Assembly (NCBI RefSeq): GCF_012516395.1
Contig: NZ_CP051206.1
Location: 930,001 to 994,000, forward strand
Direction of reading: 5' to 3'
Length of the DNA: 64,000 nt
Origin: Dolichospermum flos-aquae CCAP 1403/13F
Lineage (GTDB): Bacteria; Cyanobacteriota; Cyanobacteriia; Cyanobacteriales; Nostocaceae
A program made the position numbers and the translations under genes. Below are positions 45,063 through 54,560 of this stretch, piece by piece (the first letter of the stretch is position 1; each line of letters begins with the position of its first letter). Below the pieces are notes generated by a model. That model ran no database searches, was not told the DNA's origin, and saw nothing but the letters and a program-made list of their open reading frames with translations.

Positions 45063-45671
45063 ATGCTTTTACTTTCAGAATTATCTGAACTATTACAAGC
45101 CGAAGATCCAGAAGAACGGCAAACTATCAGTGGTGTTAATTGGAAAAATTATGAAGCTTTACTCAATGATTTGGGTGACAGTTTACAATATAGAGTTACA
45201 TATTTAGATGGAGTCATAGAATTAATGTCACCGAGTCGTCGCCATGAAATTCGCAGAACAATTATTGGATCTTTGCTGGAAATTTACTTTCAAGAAAAAC
45301 GCATTCGCTATTTTCCCCTTGGTTCTACCACCTTCCGTAAACAAGGGAAAAGAGGAGGAGTAGAACCAGATGAATCCTACTGTCTAGGCATAGAAAAAGA
45401 AATTCCTGATCTTGCCATTGAAGTTGTAGTCACCAGTGGGGGAATTGATAAATTAGAAGTTTACAAAAGATTAGGCGTGGCAGAAGTTTGGTTTTTTCAA
45501 AACAATCAATTTGCCGTTTATCATCTGCGCGGTGAAAGTTATGAATTGGTGGCAAAAAGTGAATTATTGCCAAATTTAGATTTGTCAATTTTGGCGCAAT
45601 ATGTAGTAGCAGATGACCCTTTAGATGCGGCTTTAGGATTTCGGGAGAAAATCAAAGAAATGGTAAATTAG
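45063..45671 (+). CDS. Uma2-family endonuclease (PD-(D/E)XK fold)
   Basis: A 202-aa protein of the Uma2/DUF820 family, highly expanded in cyanobacteria. The PD-(D/E)XK-like core is GVEPDESYCLG, then PDLAIEVVVTSGGIDKLEVY and KRLGVAEVWFF. Preceding motifs are TYLDGVIELMSPSRRHE. ATG 45063 is chosen; the longer frame from 44973 would read into the palindrome. The role is unproven; nuclease activity linked to mobile DNA is inferred. Its last 4 bases overlap the convergent gene. Confidence 0.85.
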   Translation: MLLLSELSELLQAEDPEERQTISGVNWKNYEALLNDLGDSLQYRVTYLDGVIELMSPSRRHEIRRTIIGSLLEIYFQEKRIRYFPLGSTTFRKQGKRGGVEPDESYCLGIEKEIPDLAIEVVVTSGGIDKLEVYKRLGVAEVWFFQNNQFAVYHLRGESYELVAKSELLPNLDLSILAQYVVADDPLDAALGFREKIKEMVN

Positions 45672-46042
45672 ATCATTCCTGGTCCTTTACCTCTTTTATC
45701 AAAATCCTCTGTTAATAAACCTGTTTTATCTGCATTTACTTCTCGCAATTCCTGTATTCGTTCAGCTTTTTCTTGTTCTGCTATTTCCCGCGCATCACCA
45801 GGAACTTCATAATACATTTCCGGTTCAACTGGATAATTATTCAATAACCCCTCTTTATCCACAGTATAACCGTCCGTTGTCCGAATACTGTAAATATCAG
45901 TTTGGTCATCAGTGGCAGCACTGGCAAGATCCTCTTCAGTCGGCAAGTGTTTATAATTTACTCCTTCTCTTTTCATTCGGGCTGCTGTTTCAGCGGGAAT
46001 TATGCCTCTATCATAAGTATCTGCGGTAATCTTCTCATTCAT
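45668..46042 (-). CDS. hypothetical acidic protein, 124 aa
   Basis: I do not recognise the family. The product is strongly acidic, hydrophilic and probably partly disordered: DDQTDIYSIRTTDGYTVDK, then NNYPVEPEMYYEVPGDAREI and a helix AEQEKAERIQELREV. It ends in KRGKGPGMI. It has no membrane segment. The 3' end overlaps the Uma2 gene by 4 bases. Confidence 0.6.
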   Translation of the reverse strand: MNEKITADTYDRGIIPAETAARMKREGVNYKHLPTEEDLASAATDDQTDIYSIRTTDGYTVDKEGLLNNYPVEPEMYYEVPGDAREIAEQEKAERIQELREVNADKTGLLTEDFDKRGKGPGMI

Positions 46043-46193
46043 ACAATTAACCCCTTGTACTTTTCTAGGATTACCAGGACTAGCTTAGAATTTTCTAGCA
46101 GATAAATACACTATCTTAGGATATAATTAATAAAAATACTTTGATTAAAATTCTCTATCTATAGATATATTTGACATCCTCCATGACAAAATA

Positions 46194-46231
46194 AAAAAAT
46201 GTAAGCTAGTCTAGAACTAACCTACATTTTA
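46194..46231 (-). terminator. Rho-independent terminator after the CAAD gene
   Basis: Read on the minus strand, AAAATGTA (46224-46231) pairs with TACATTTT (46197-46204), with a partly paired middle, followed by a seven-T tract (46194-46200 on that strand). It is about 20 bases after the CAAD stop. Confidence 0.8.
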
Positions 46232-46250
46232 TTAGCTTGATAAAAAATCT

Positions 46251-46694
46251 TTATCCTAAAGATTGTTGTTTGAAAGAGTTAAATTTCTGGGATAATTCTT
46301 GCCGAGACTCAAATTTGAGGAGATAACGGAAAGCAAACCAGATAAAGTAAAATATGCCAATCAACTCGAAAATCGGTTGTAGCAAAGGTACACCATTCAC
46401 AGCATCTAGTAATGCGATCGCTACCTTAACTGTTACCAAAGCTGATAAAATTAAAACTAGGGTGATTAAACCCTGTTTATTGTTGTTAAAAATACTGCCT
46501 AAATACTCTGGCAGTTGATTTAAGAATTCAAGAATTTGTCTACTAATTTGCTGCCATTGGGATTCAGATTCTTTAGCAGCAGGTAATTTTGGTAAACTGC
46601 GATTGTCTTCACCGGAAAAAGATAAACTATCTTGTGGTGAAGAATAATTTCCTTGTTCTGTTTGCTGTGCTTGAGTTTCCATCATAATTATCAT
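46251..46694 (-). CDS. CAAD-domain (CURT1-like) thylakoid membrane protein
   Basis: A 147-aa protein with a polar N-terminus and a CAAD domain (about 45-145): an amphipathic helix QISRQILEFLNQLPEYLGSI, two membrane helices (TLVLILSALVTVKVAIALLD, and IFELIGIFYFIWFAFRYLL) and a C-terminal amphipathic helix. Stand-alone CAAD proteins are the cyanobacterial CURT1 type, shaping curved thylakoid edges. The first ATG at 46694 directly follows the upstream gene's stop, with AGAGG at 4-base spacing. ATG 46685 or 46682 is also possible. Confidence 0.88.
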   Translation of the reverse strand: MIIMMETQAQQTEQGNYSSPQDSLSFSGEDNRSLPKLPAAKESESQWQQISRQILEFLNQLPEYLGSIFNNNKQGLITLVLILSALVTVKVAIALLDAVNGVPLLQPIFELIGIFYFIWFAFRYLLKFESRQELSQKFNSFKQQSLG

Positions 46695-47087
46695 TTAACC
46701 TCTTTGTAACTTATCAATATTTTCTTCCCAATTTACACCATCAAAAGGCACAATTTCAAAATTGCCAATTATATTTCCGTCTAAACACCGCACATTAACA
46801 TCAATACAATCAGGGTGACTACGGGGAATATAAAAGGAATGAATTCCACAAATACTGCAAAACTTATGTTGTGCTACTTCCGTATTAAATTTATAAGTTT
46901 TTAAGACATCTTCCCCTTGTAGCAAACTAAACTTTTCTTGGGGGACAATCAAATGCAAAAATCCTTTTCTAGCACAAATTGAACAATTACAATCATCAAC
47001 TTTGTGATTATTAACTACTACCCGAAACCGCACCGTACCACAATGACAACCACCCTCATACGTAACAGATTTATCTTTACTTGACAT
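46695..47087 (-). CDS. GFA (glutathione-dependent formaldehyde-activating-like) zinc protein
   Basis: A 130-aa GFA/CENP-V-fold protein. Zinc-binding motifs are GGCHCGTVRFR, DDCNCSICAR and KFCSICGIHSFYIPRSHPDC. The cysteines are complete for two zinc ions. Many members do not act on formaldehyde; the function is open. ATG 47087 has GGAG 8 bases upstream; a longer frame to 47153 would add a non-conserved leader. It is translationally linked with the CAAD gene (no gap). Confidence 0.85.
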   Translation of the reverse strand: MSSKDKSVTYEGGCHCGTVRFRVVVNNHKVDDCNCSICARKGFLHLIVPQEKFSLLQGEDVLKTYKFNTEVAQHKFCSICGIHSFYIPRSHPDCIDVNVRCLDGNIIGNFEIVPFDGVNWEENIDKLQRG

Positions 47088-47168
47088 TAAGTTTCTCCAG
47101 TTGATTAACTCTGATTGTAGGTTGGGTTGACAAAGGAAACCCAACAAATTCACTAATTATTTAAAGTT

Positions 47169-48653
47169 CTATTTATCAACTTGCAAAGAAGAAAATAGCC
47201 GTTTCCAATCTAAATTATCAGCAATTACTTCACTTTCCTTAACCTCAAAAGTGAGATTACTGGCTTTTGGTTCTTTAATTGCTTGTACACAAATTTCCGC
47301 AACATCATCACGGCTAATTTTTCCTCTAATATTATCACCTTGTTCAAAGATTAATTCCTTCCCTCCTGCTGATTCTGTCAAAGCACAAGGTCGAATAATT
47401 GTATAAGGAATCCCACTAGCTTTAACACTTTCTTCTCCTCGCAACTTCCAAGTTAAAATTCCTCCCAATTGGTCATTTAACCTTACCGCTGGAGGTTCTT
47501 CATCTAAATTAATTCCTGGTCTTCCTGGACGAGTTACCCCAGCAGAACTGATTAATACAAATTGAGGTAAAGTTTCCCCACCATAGGCTTGAATTGATGC
47601 AACTTCCAGCGCAAAAATCCCCGGATTAAAAGCAGGATTTAAAGCACCATCATATTCAAACTTACTCAACATTAATTGCAAAGAACAAACCTTACTAACG
47701 TCCATTGGTGGACAATCTTTAACAATTTTGGCACGAAAAACGGGAACTAAATCGGTAAAAGGAATCTGAATATCCAGCCAATTATTAGCAACAGTATCAA
47801 AAGAATAACTATAACCAACACCGTCCCAAGTTGACTCTGTGCGGATAAATATTTTATAACGTTGACCGTCACCTTTAACCCGCAATTTCACACCTTGATA
47901 ACCAGATAAATCAACTAATGGTGAAAAATTCTTAGTTCTTACTGAAGCAAAACCCCCAGAATTAGCAGTTGAAACATTACCTGTGAATACTGCTGTATTT
48001 TCCCTAATTTGAAAACTACTGGAACTAACACCACCCATAACCACATCATCTAAAGCGCCCCAGATATTTTTGATTTCATCTGATGGTTTAGTAAAATCAA
48101 ATATCGGTTTTTCACCCACAGAAACTAGATACTTTGCAGCGGCTGCAACTAAATTTTTCACACCTTGATATTCAACATTTTCTGGTGTATCTCCGACAAT
48201 TTCCGGTAGATAGAATTTCACCCCTTGATTATATTTTGCCCTATCTGGTGTATCTCCCTCCACAGGTTGAACACGCACCGACGTACAACAAATTACAGCT
48301 TGAATATTAGCCATAACTAAATTTGTCAAAGTCTCTGATTTCGTAATATCCCCAACTACCAAATCAATATCATCACCCAGAATTGTCCGCGCTTTTGCAA
48401 TATCTCGAACTAAACAACGGACATTATAGCCTTGTGCTATCAATTTTTTGACAACTCGTTTACCCACACCACCCGTCGCCCCAGCTACCAGAATTACAGC
48501 CATATTTCCTCCTGCTTTTGATATATCTTGATGATCTTTTGGACTACCTTGAAAGAGTTTCTCTATCCAGTTAAGAACCGGAAATACTTCAAAGTAAGTT
48601 AGGGTTTTAATAAACCTGCATAAATCCCATCGAGAACGATTGTTATTATTCAT
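47169..48653 (-). CDS. SDR-type NAD(P)-binding protein with inserted CIA30 domain
   Basis: A 494-aa protein. The SDR Rossmann core starts near residue 53: AVILVAGATGGVGKRVVKKL, then RCLVRDIAKA. A CIA30-type domain (about 185-355; IFDFTKPSDEIKNIWGALDD, then DVVMGGVSSS) is inserted. The SDR fold resumes (ISSAGVTRPGRPG, SGIPYTIIRPCALTES, ISRDDVAEICVQAI). CIA30 is known from mitochondrial complex I assembly. In cyanobacteria such fusions may assist a thylakoid complex such as NDH-1, but this is inference. The N-terminal 50 residues are not conserved-looking. Confidence 0.85.
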   Translation of the reverse strand: MNNNNRSRWDLCRFIKTLTYFEVFPVLNWIEKLFQGSPKDHQDISKAGGNMAVILVAGATGGVGKRVVKKLIAQGYNVRCLVRDIAKARTILGDDIDLVVGDITKSETLTNLVMANIQAVICCTSVRVQPVEGDTPDRAKYNQGVKFYLPEIVGDTPENVEYQGVKNLVAAAAKYLVSVGEKPIFDFTKPSDEIKNIWGALDDVVMGGVSSSSFQIRENTAVFTGNVSTANSGGFASVRTKNFSPLVDLSGYQGVKLRVKGDGQRYKIFIRTESTWDGVGYSYSFDTVANNWLDIQIPFTDLVPVFRAKIVKDCPPMDVSKVCSLQLMLSKFEYDGALNPAFNPGIFALEVASIQAYGGETLPQFVLISSAGVTRPGRPGINLDEEPPAVRLNDQLGGILTWKLRGEESVKASGIPYTIIRPCALTESAGGKELIFEQGDNIRGKISRDDVAEICVQAIKEPKASNLTFEVKESEVIADNLDWKRLFSSLQVDK

Positions 48654-48699
48654 AGTTACGATTTAATCATGTTATTTTAGTCTTATTGTATCAGATTTA

Positions 48700-48732
48700 G
48701 ATCCCCGACTTCTCAAAGAAGTCGGGGATCTG
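48700..48732. repeat. 33-bp palindrome, GATCCCCGACTTCT family (copy 6)
   Basis: Perfect 15-bp arms, loop CAA, between the divergent SDR-CIA30 and HugZ-like genes. A short GGATCT direct repeat follows it. Confidence 0.9.
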
Positions 48733-48774
48733 GATGGATCTGGATTATAATATTCATAAAAGAGGATAATTGCC

Positions 48775-49278
48775 ATGATGAATCAATTTGCTAAAGCCCA
48801 AGCTGAATATGAGAAATTTCCCAAAGAATTTACCAGCATTATTATAAGTACGGTAAATAAACAAGGAACTCCTAATGCTAGTTATGCTCCTTTTATTATG
48901 GACGATGATAAAAATATCTATATTTATGTGAGTGGACTAGCTACACACACCCAAAATATTCATAATCATCCTTTTGTAAGTGTTTTATTTATTGACGACG
49001 AAGTTAAAACTAAACAAATTTTTGCCCGTCGGCGGTTAAATTTTGATTGTACCGCAAGTTTGATAGAAAGGGAAACAGAGAAATGGCAGGAAGTTGTTGA
49101 TAAATTTGAACTTCGGTTTGGAGAATTGATTACGACATTACGCAGTTTACCCGATTTTCGGATTTTGCGACTTACACCGAATACCGGACGTTTTGTCATT
49201 GGGTTTGGGGCTGCCTATAATATTAATAGTGATAATATAAATCAACTTGTACAAATTACCAAAGATTCACTTTCATAA
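48775..49278 (+). CDS. HugZ-like / pyridoxamine-5'-phosphate-oxidase-fold protein
   Basis: A 167-aa split-barrel flavin- or haem-binding fold. Motifs are TSIIISTVNKQGTPNASYAP, then FIMDDDKNIYIYVSGLATHT, HPFVSVLFIDDE and the C-terminal TPNTGRFVIGFGAAYNI, typical of HugZ-like proteins. Some members degrade haem using His; others bind FMN. The next gene (hydrolase) starts 2 bases after the stop, so they are co-transcribed. Confidence 0.85.
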   Translation: MMNQFAKAQAEYEKFPKEFTSIIISTVNKQGTPNASYAPFIMDDDKNIYIYVSGLATHTQNIHNHPFVSVLFIDDEVKTKQIFARRRLNFDCTASLIERETEKWQEVVDKFELRFGELITTLRSLPDFRILRLTPNTGRFVIGFGAAYNINSDNINQLVQITKDSLS

Positions 49279-49280
49279 TT

Positions 49281-50186
49281 ATGCTGCAATTTCAACCTCC
49301 TGGGTTTGGTAGTAAATTCATTCATACCTCTTTGGGGGCAATGGTTTACTATACCCAAATTAGCGCCCCTTGGGAAAATGCCAAAGATCAAGATTTACCA
49401 CCATTATTATTCTTACATAATTTTGGTGGTGGTGCATCTGCTTATGAATGGTCGAAAATTTACCCGGCTTATGCGTCAACATATCGAATTTTAGCCCCAG
49501 ATTTAATTGGGTGGGGAAAATCTGCTCACCCCGTGCGAGATTATCAAATTCAAGATTATTTAACGACGATTCTTGAGTTTATTACTCAAACCTGTAATCA
49601 ACCTGTAACTGTAGTAGCATCTTCTTTAACAGCGGCTTTAACTATTCGTCTTGCTGTTACTTATCCAGACTTATTTAAAGCTTTGTTTTTAGTTTGTCCT
49701 TCCGGTTTTAACGATTTTGGAGAAGGTGCAGGAAGGAGATTACCACTTTCTTTAATTAATACACCGTTGGTAGATAATTTAATTTATGCTTTGGGTGCAG
49801 AAAACGAAATTGCAGTCAGGAATTTTTTGCAAAGTTTTCTGTTTGCTAAACCAGAAAGAGTGACCCAAGAAATGGTATCAGCTTATTTAAGTTCTGCACA
49901 ACAATATCAAGCCAAGTTTGCGGCTTTGTCCTTCTTACGCGGAAATCTTTATTTTGATTTGAGTTTATATATTCAGCAACTTCAAGTTCCAACTGTCATG
50001 TTGTGGGGTGAAAAAGCACAATTTACAAATATGCAATTAGGACGACGGTTAGCAAATTTAAATCCTGGTGCAATTAAAGGCTTTCATGAAATACCCGACA
50101 CTGGAATTCTTCCCCATTTAGAAATACCAGCAGTTGTCATGGGAATATTGCAAAAATACAACAAAACTGGAGAATTAAAAATTTAA
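49281..50186 (+). CDS. alpha/beta-fold hydrolase
   Basis: A 301-aa alpha/beta hydrolase. The oxyanion region is FLHNFGGGASAYEW, then LAPDLIGWGKS. The nucleophile elbow is VVASSLTAAL (an ASSLT variant of the GxSxG motif), and the catalytic His is in TGILPHLEIP. The acid is less clear (LWGEKAQF has Glu, not Asp). It is coupled to the HugZ-like gene with a 2-base gap. The substrate is unknown. Confidence 0.8.
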   Translation: MLQFQPPGFGSKFIHTSLGAMVYYTQISAPWENAKDQDLPPLLFLHNFGGGASAYEWSKIYPAYASTYRILAPDLIGWGKSAHPVRDYQIQDYLTTILEFITQTCNQPVTVVASSLTAALTIRLAVTYPDLFKALFLVCPSGFNDFGEGAGRRLPLSLINTPLVDNLIYALGAENEIAVRNFLQSFLFAKPERVTQEMVSAYLSSAQQYQAKFAALSFLRGNLYFDLSLYIQQLQVPTVMLWGEKAQFTNMQLGRRLANLNPGAIKGFHEIPDTGILPHLEIPAVVMGILQKYNKTGELKI

Positions 50187-50229
50187 ATTAAACTTAAAAG
50201 GAGGGTAGACATTTCCTAATTTTACTCCT

Positions 50230-50345
50230 TCTTTCTTCTTCTTCCTTCTTCCTTCGTGTCCTTCGTCCCTATCCCTGCGGGACGCTTCGCGAACGTGGTT
50301 CATTAACTCTTGAATTTTGGGTGGGGAAACCCCGCCCCTACTGAA
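50230..50345. repeat. cluster of short interspersed repeats
   Basis: A CTTCTTC/CTTCCTT-rich tract (50230-50262) is followed by CCCTGCGGGACGCTTCGCGAACG, a GC-rich palindromic repeat type that also appears near 28220. Then comes TGGGGAAACCCCGCCCCTACTG, which resembles the sequence upstream of pdxA at 28047. All three are intergenic repeats of this genome. Confidence 0.6.
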
Positions 50346-50355
50346 TTATAACGAT

Positions 50356-51855
50356 TTAGCGAACATTACAAGATTTGCGTTCATTATCATCTTGAGGATA
50401 TTGCCAAGAATAAGCAAAATGACTAACACCCTTAATTTGAGGAAATAATTGATGAAGGGCTTGCATTTGCACTTCTAAAGAGGGACGATTACTAATTGAT
50501 TCTCCCCACTTACCAGCTAAAGCCGGAATCACTTTTGTCCCTGGTTGTGCCATCTTCAAAACCTGTCGAACTTGTGCCACAATGCAATCAACATTACCGC
50601 AATTTGCATAGGACATGGGATGCCATTGTAAGTTACTAGAAAACCTATCCCAAGGTTGCAAACGGGAATCATACCCTTGTCCTAAAGCTTGATTACCTTC
50701 GGGAAAAAATACCACTCCAGCGGGAATACCTTTTTGTTTGGCTGGGTAACTTGCTAAAGCCACAAAATCTAAGATACCTTGCATAGCATGAGCAACAGTG
50801 AATAACCATAAATCCAATTGCAAAACCCGCTGTTTTTCCGCTGGGGAAGGCAAAGATTTCTGTTTTTTTCGAGGAATACGCCCTTCCCACATGGGTTCAT
50901 CTTCTTGAGGATAGCGTTTATCAATTTCTGTTATATCACCAGCACTCACATATCCTCTGGTGAGAAAACGGCGAATTAATTCTAATCCTTTGGAATTTTT
51001 GGCGCGACGAAATAAGACTTCTTGGGTAGCAGGGGTAAATAGCCATAAATCATGAACTTTGGTAGCAATAGAATCATTGCCAATTTGACGAGGATAGCGA
51101 ACATAATCGAAGAGAATACCATCTGGACGACGGCGTATAACCTGTTGTATCATGCGGTAGTAATCGTTTTTAGCCTGAGTGTTGTAAGGATCAATAAAGA
51201 CTTGAGAACTATCTTCTACTACGGATAAGCTGGTTTGATTTTTGCCATTACGAGCGATCGCATTTTGTCTATCTGCCCGTTGAGCATAAGTATAACCAAA
51301 GTTATTCGTAAACATCCAAGCATAAACTTTCAACCCGCGTTGTTGCCCTTTTTTAATTGCTAATGCCAATAAATCAAATTTTTCTGCACCAAGAATGCGA
51401 ACCACAGCAGGCCAAACAGTTGGGTTAGCTGCGGCTGGTAATAGTACCCGGCCATCATAAAATACTTCTAAATAAACTTGGTTATAGCCTTGGTTGACAA
51501 TGCGGTCCATAATTTGATCAACTACTCCCGGCTGGATATCGCAGGGATACAAGCGCAACCAAATAGCTTGAGTTTGTGGCCAAGTCTGACTACGACAGGT
51601 TTTTAATTCTTGTGTATGCTGTTTGAGTAATTTCTGATAGCGACTTTCTGCCTCTTTATTGCCTTTAAAAGCTAATAAACGTAATTTTTCTTTTTCTTGA
51701 GTTGCTTTTGATGATACCCGACAATCCTGTCCCTTTTGAGCAATAGCTGGTGCGGTAACTAAGTTGAGAATTAATAAGCAACTAGCAATAATTATAGTAA
51801 ATACACCTTGCCAAGACAAAATTAGTCTTACAAATTTCCAGTTGTAATCAGACAT
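50356..51855 (-). CDS. GHL10-type glycoside hydrolase-like protein (DUF187 family)
   Basis: A 499-aa exported or anchored protein. Residues about 13-37 are a signal or anchor helix (FTIIIASCLLILNLVTAPA) ending in AIAQ. The TIM-barrel part has IWLRLYPCDIQPGVVDQIMD, NQVYLEVFYDGRVLLPAA, GLKVYAWMFTNNFGY, IDPYNTQAKNDY and GILFDYVRYPRQIG, typical of GHL10/DUF187 glycosidases. It probably acts on a polysaccharide in the periplasm or cell wall. ATG 51855 is preferred to an ATG three codons upstream. Confidence 0.87.
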   Translation of the reverse strand: MSDYNWKFVRLILSWQGVFTIIIASCLLILNLVTAPAIAQKGQDCRVSSKATQEKEKLRLLAFKGNKEAESRYQKLLKQHTQELKTCRSQTWPQTQAIWLRLYPCDIQPGVVDQIMDRIVNQGYNQVYLEVFYDGRVLLPAAANPTVWPAVVRILGAEKFDLLALAIKKGQQRGLKVYAWMFTNNFGYTYAQRADRQNAIARNGKNQTSLSVVEDSSQVFIDPYNTQAKNDYYRMIQQVIRRRPDGILFDYVRYPRQIGNDSIATKVHDLWLFTPATQEVLFRRAKNSKGLELIRRFLTRGYVSAGDITEIDKRYPQEDEPMWEGRIPRKKQKSLPSPAEKQRVLQLDLWLFTVAHAMQGILDFVALASYPAKQKGIPAGVVFFPEGNQALGQGYDSRLQPWDRFSSNLQWHPMSYANCGNVDCIVAQVRQVLKMAQPGTKVIPALAGKWGESISNRPSLEVQMQALHQLFPQIKGVSHFAYSWQYPQDDNERKSCNVR

Positions 51856-52021
51856 ATATAGCAATCAATTTAAATTTGTAATAGCTTGCATGAAATAGCC
51901 TGCACTTAAAATATCCCCAGATTTGGAGAGACATACAACCATCAAAAGCAGTATTCCACACAAACAACTCAAACATTTACATTGAAGGAGAAGAATGTGC
52001 CATGATTAAAGTTTCCATAAA

Positions 52022-52095
52022 TCGGAACGTAGGGATTTGAACCCTAGACCTCCACTACCCCAAAGTGGCGCGCTACCAAGCTGCGCTACGTCCCG
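52022..52095 (-). tRNA. tRNA-Pro (GGG)
   Basis: Read on the minus strand, a 74-nt cloverleaf has acceptor CGGGACG/CGTTCCG with two G-U pairs, D arm GCGC with loop AGCTTGGTA and GCGC, anticodon stem CCACT/AGTGG with loop TTGGGGT (anticodon GGG), T arm CTAGG GTTCAAAT CCCTA with small irregularity, and discriminator A. The CCA end is not encoded. Confidence 0.92.
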
Positions 52096-52396
52096 TAAGT
52101 GTGAACTTGAGATTTTAGACTTTTGGAGTGGGGATGATTCCAAAATTGTCCATCTAAAATTTATTAAGTCACTCTTGTTAATATATCACAAGACTAAAGA
52201 AAATAGCAAGGGGTTTTTTGAAAAAATTTTAGAATCCCTGATCTCAAGATTGCTGGCGTTCCGTTGAAGTTAGATCTTCATCTGCGATAAACCTTCTGCC
52301 TCCTGCAAAATTACTAATTTTCTATCTTTGGGTTATTCGCGGTCAGATAAAAAATTAAGTAATTCACCGGAGAGACAGAAGTAAAAATTTTATTAA
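52096..52396. other. intergenic region, no gene seen
   Basis: About 300 AT-rich bases between tRNA-Pro and the end of ispG, without a convincing reading frame, repeat or hairpin. Confidence 0.6.
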
Positions 52397-53623
52397 TTAA
52401 GGATCTACCCAACGTCCGTCGGCTTTAATCAGATTAATCAATTCCTCTACACCTTGGGCTTCTGGAACTTTTTTAATTTCATCCCGACCACGATATAAAG
52501 AAATATAACCAGGGTTTTTACCAACATATCCATAGTCAGCATCGGCCATTTCTCCAGGTCCATTCACAATACAACCCATCACAGCAATATCCAGACCTGT
52601 TAAATGTTTAGTAGCTTCCCGGACTACGTGCAGCACTTCCTCTAGGTTAAATAAAGTCCGTCCGCAAGAAGGACAAGCCACATATTCAACCATTGTTTTC
52701 CGCAAACCCAAAGCTTGCAGAATGCTGTAACAAACCGGAATTTCCTTTTCTGGTGCTTCTGTCAAAGAGACGCGGATTGTGTCACCAATACCGTCAGCCA
52801 ATAATGTGGCAATACCCGCAGTAGATTTAATTCTGCCATATTCCCCGTCACCTGCTTCTGTCACGCCCAGGTGAAGAGGATAATCCATGCCTAAATCATC
52901 CATGCGTTTAGCCATAAGCCGATATGCAGCCACCATGACAGGAACTCGTGAGGCTTTCATGGAAATTACGACATTACGAAAATCCAAAGATTCACAAATG
53001 CGAATAAATTCTAAGGCAGATTCCACCATCCCTTCCGGGGTGTCACCATAGGTAAATAGCATTCTTTCCGCCAAAGAACCATGATTTACGCCAATTCGCA
53101 TAGCTTTACCTTGATCACGCAAGGAAATTACCAGCGGTGCTAAGGTTTCGCGGATTTTTTCGCCAATTTCGTCAAATTCAGTTTTTGTATATTCGGTGCG
53201 GCTGGTATTTGCTTTCTCAAATATATACAAACCTGGATTAATTCGCACTTTTTCGATATGTTTGGCAACTTCCAAGGCGATTTTCATGCCATTGTGATGT
53301 ACGTCGGCTACAATTGGCACATCACGGTAAGTTTGAATTAATTTTTGTTTAATTTCCGCCAGTGCTTTAGCGTGTCCAATACTAGGAACAGTGACGCGGA
53401 CAATTTCGCAGCCTATTTCATGGAGACGACGAATGCCAGCGACAGAACCATCAATATCCAGAGTATCTTCATTAATCATTGACTGTACCACCACTGGATA
53501 TCCTCCTCCAATGGTGACATCTCCCACTTGTACAGCGCGGGTTTTGCGGCGTTTGATGGTGGTATCAAAGGTTGGTTGACTAGATGTAGTGTTGGTAATT
53601 TCCAAAGTCGGCAGAGTTTGCAT
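52397..53623 (-). CDS. ispG: 4-hydroxy-3-methylbut-2-enyl-diphosphate synthase
   Basis: IspG (GcpE) converts MEcPP to HMBPP in the MEP route to isoprenoids, using a [4Fe-4S] cluster and, in cyanobacteria, ferredoxin. The 408-aa protein has the N-terminal barrel ([20 protein letters not shown], then [14 protein letters not shown]) and the C-terminal cluster-binding domain with CPSCGRTLF and [20 protein letters not shown]. It is the usual short bacterial form without the inserted domain of plants. The start ATG 53623 fits the family. Confidence 0.97.
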   Translation of the reverse strand: MQTLPTLEITNTTSSQPTFDTTIKRRKTRAVQVGDVTIGGGYPVVVQSMINEDTLDIDGSVAGIRRLHEIGCEIVRVTVPSIGHAKALAEIKQKLIQTYRDVPIVADVHHNGMKIALEVAKHIEKVRINPGLYIFEKANTSRTEYTKTEFDEIGEKIRETLAPLVISLRDQGKAMRIGVNHGSLAERMLFTYGDTPEGMVESALEFIRICESLDFRNVVISMKASRVPVMVAAYRLMAKRMDDLGMDYPLHLGVTEAGDGEYGRIKSTAGIATLLADGIGDTIRVSLTEAPEKEIPVCYSILQALGLRKTMVEYVACPSCGRTLFNLEEVLHVVREATKHLTGLDIAVMGCIVNGPGEMADADYGYVGKNPGYISLYRGRDEIKKVPEAQGVEELINLIKADGRWVDP

Positions 53624-53757
53624 AATCTAAATAGGTAGATTTTCTGTAGCTAAAATATCAGATTGCCAGCGGTTATACTTCTCAGATTGCCACAATTTGG
53701 GGTATTTTAGGTGCTAAATTGAAAAGTAAATCAAAAAATAACCAAGAGTTTTACAAC

Positions 53758-54190
53758 TGACAACTGTACGGGCGAAGCATTTGGAGAACTATTTTTGGCA
53801 ATGACCGATAATTTATCTTCCAAATGCTGACAACTGTACGGGCGAAGCATTTGGAGAATTATTTTTGGCAATGACCGATAATTTATCTTCCAAATGCTGA
53901 CAACTGTACGGGCGAAGCATTTGGAGAATTATTTTTGGCAATGACCGATAATTTATCTTCCAAATGCTGACAACTGTACGGGCGAAGCATTTGGAGAATT
54001 ATTTTTGGCAATGACCGATAATTTATCTTCCAAATGCTGACAACTGTACGGGCGAAGCATTTGGAGAACTATTTTTGGCAATGACCGATAATTTATCTTC
54101 CAAATGCTGACAACTGTACGGGCGAAGCATTTGGAGAATTATTTTTGGCAATGACCGATAATTTATCTTCCAAATGCTTCGCCCCTACTG
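53758..54190. repeat. six tandem copies of the 70-bp palindromic repeat
   Basis: Units begin at 53758, 53828, 53898, 53968, 54038 and 54108, exactly 70 bases apart, each starting TGACAACTGTACGGGCGAAG and ending CCAAATGC. Copies 1 and 5 read AGAACT and the others AGAATT at one site; otherwise they are identical. Only the last keeps TCGCCCCTAC after the right arm, as in the single copy at 8888. This is a recent local amplification. Confidence 0.97.
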
Positions 54191-54284
54191 ACCAATGACT
54201 AATGACCAACTTAAATTTACTAAATTGATGCGTAAAACGATATGATATAAGACATCACTTCAGTCATCAAATAATGAACGCTCT

Positions 54285-54560
54285 ATGAAAACAGAAACCG
54301 TTCGCACGACATTAACCATTCCCAGGGAACTGCTAGAAGCTACAGATAAAGCAGTTATGGAAGGGAAAGCTAAAAGTCGGAATGATTTTGTCGCTCAGGC
54401 TTTACGAAGGGAACTAGCCTTACAAAAGCGATCCGAAATTGATGCCGCATTGGCAGAAATGGCTAATGATCCAGATTATCAAGCAGAGGTCTTAAAACTA
54501 GAGGTAGAATTTGCTACCGCGCAGTGGGAGGCGTTGCAGTTAGGGGAATCGCCAAGATGA
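54285..54560 (+). CDS. ribbon-helix-helix antitoxin (MazE/CopG-like)
   Basis: A 91-aa protein with an N-terminal RHH: RTTLTIPRELLEATDKAVME, then GKAKSRNDFVAQALRRELA. The acidic C-terminal half probably wraps the toxin. The stop codon overlaps the MazF start (ATGA), so they are translationally coupled. It acts as DNA-binding repressor and antidote of the pair. Confidence 0.88.
   Translation: MKTETVRTTLTIPRELLEATDKAVMEGKAKSRNDFVAQALRRELALQKRSEIDAALAEMANDPDYQAEVLKLEVEFATAQWEALQLGESPR

Noticed and set aside
53758-54190. Possible CRISPR array
   Set aside because: The six 70-bp units are contiguous and nearly identical, with no unique spacers between repeats, and no cas genes are near.
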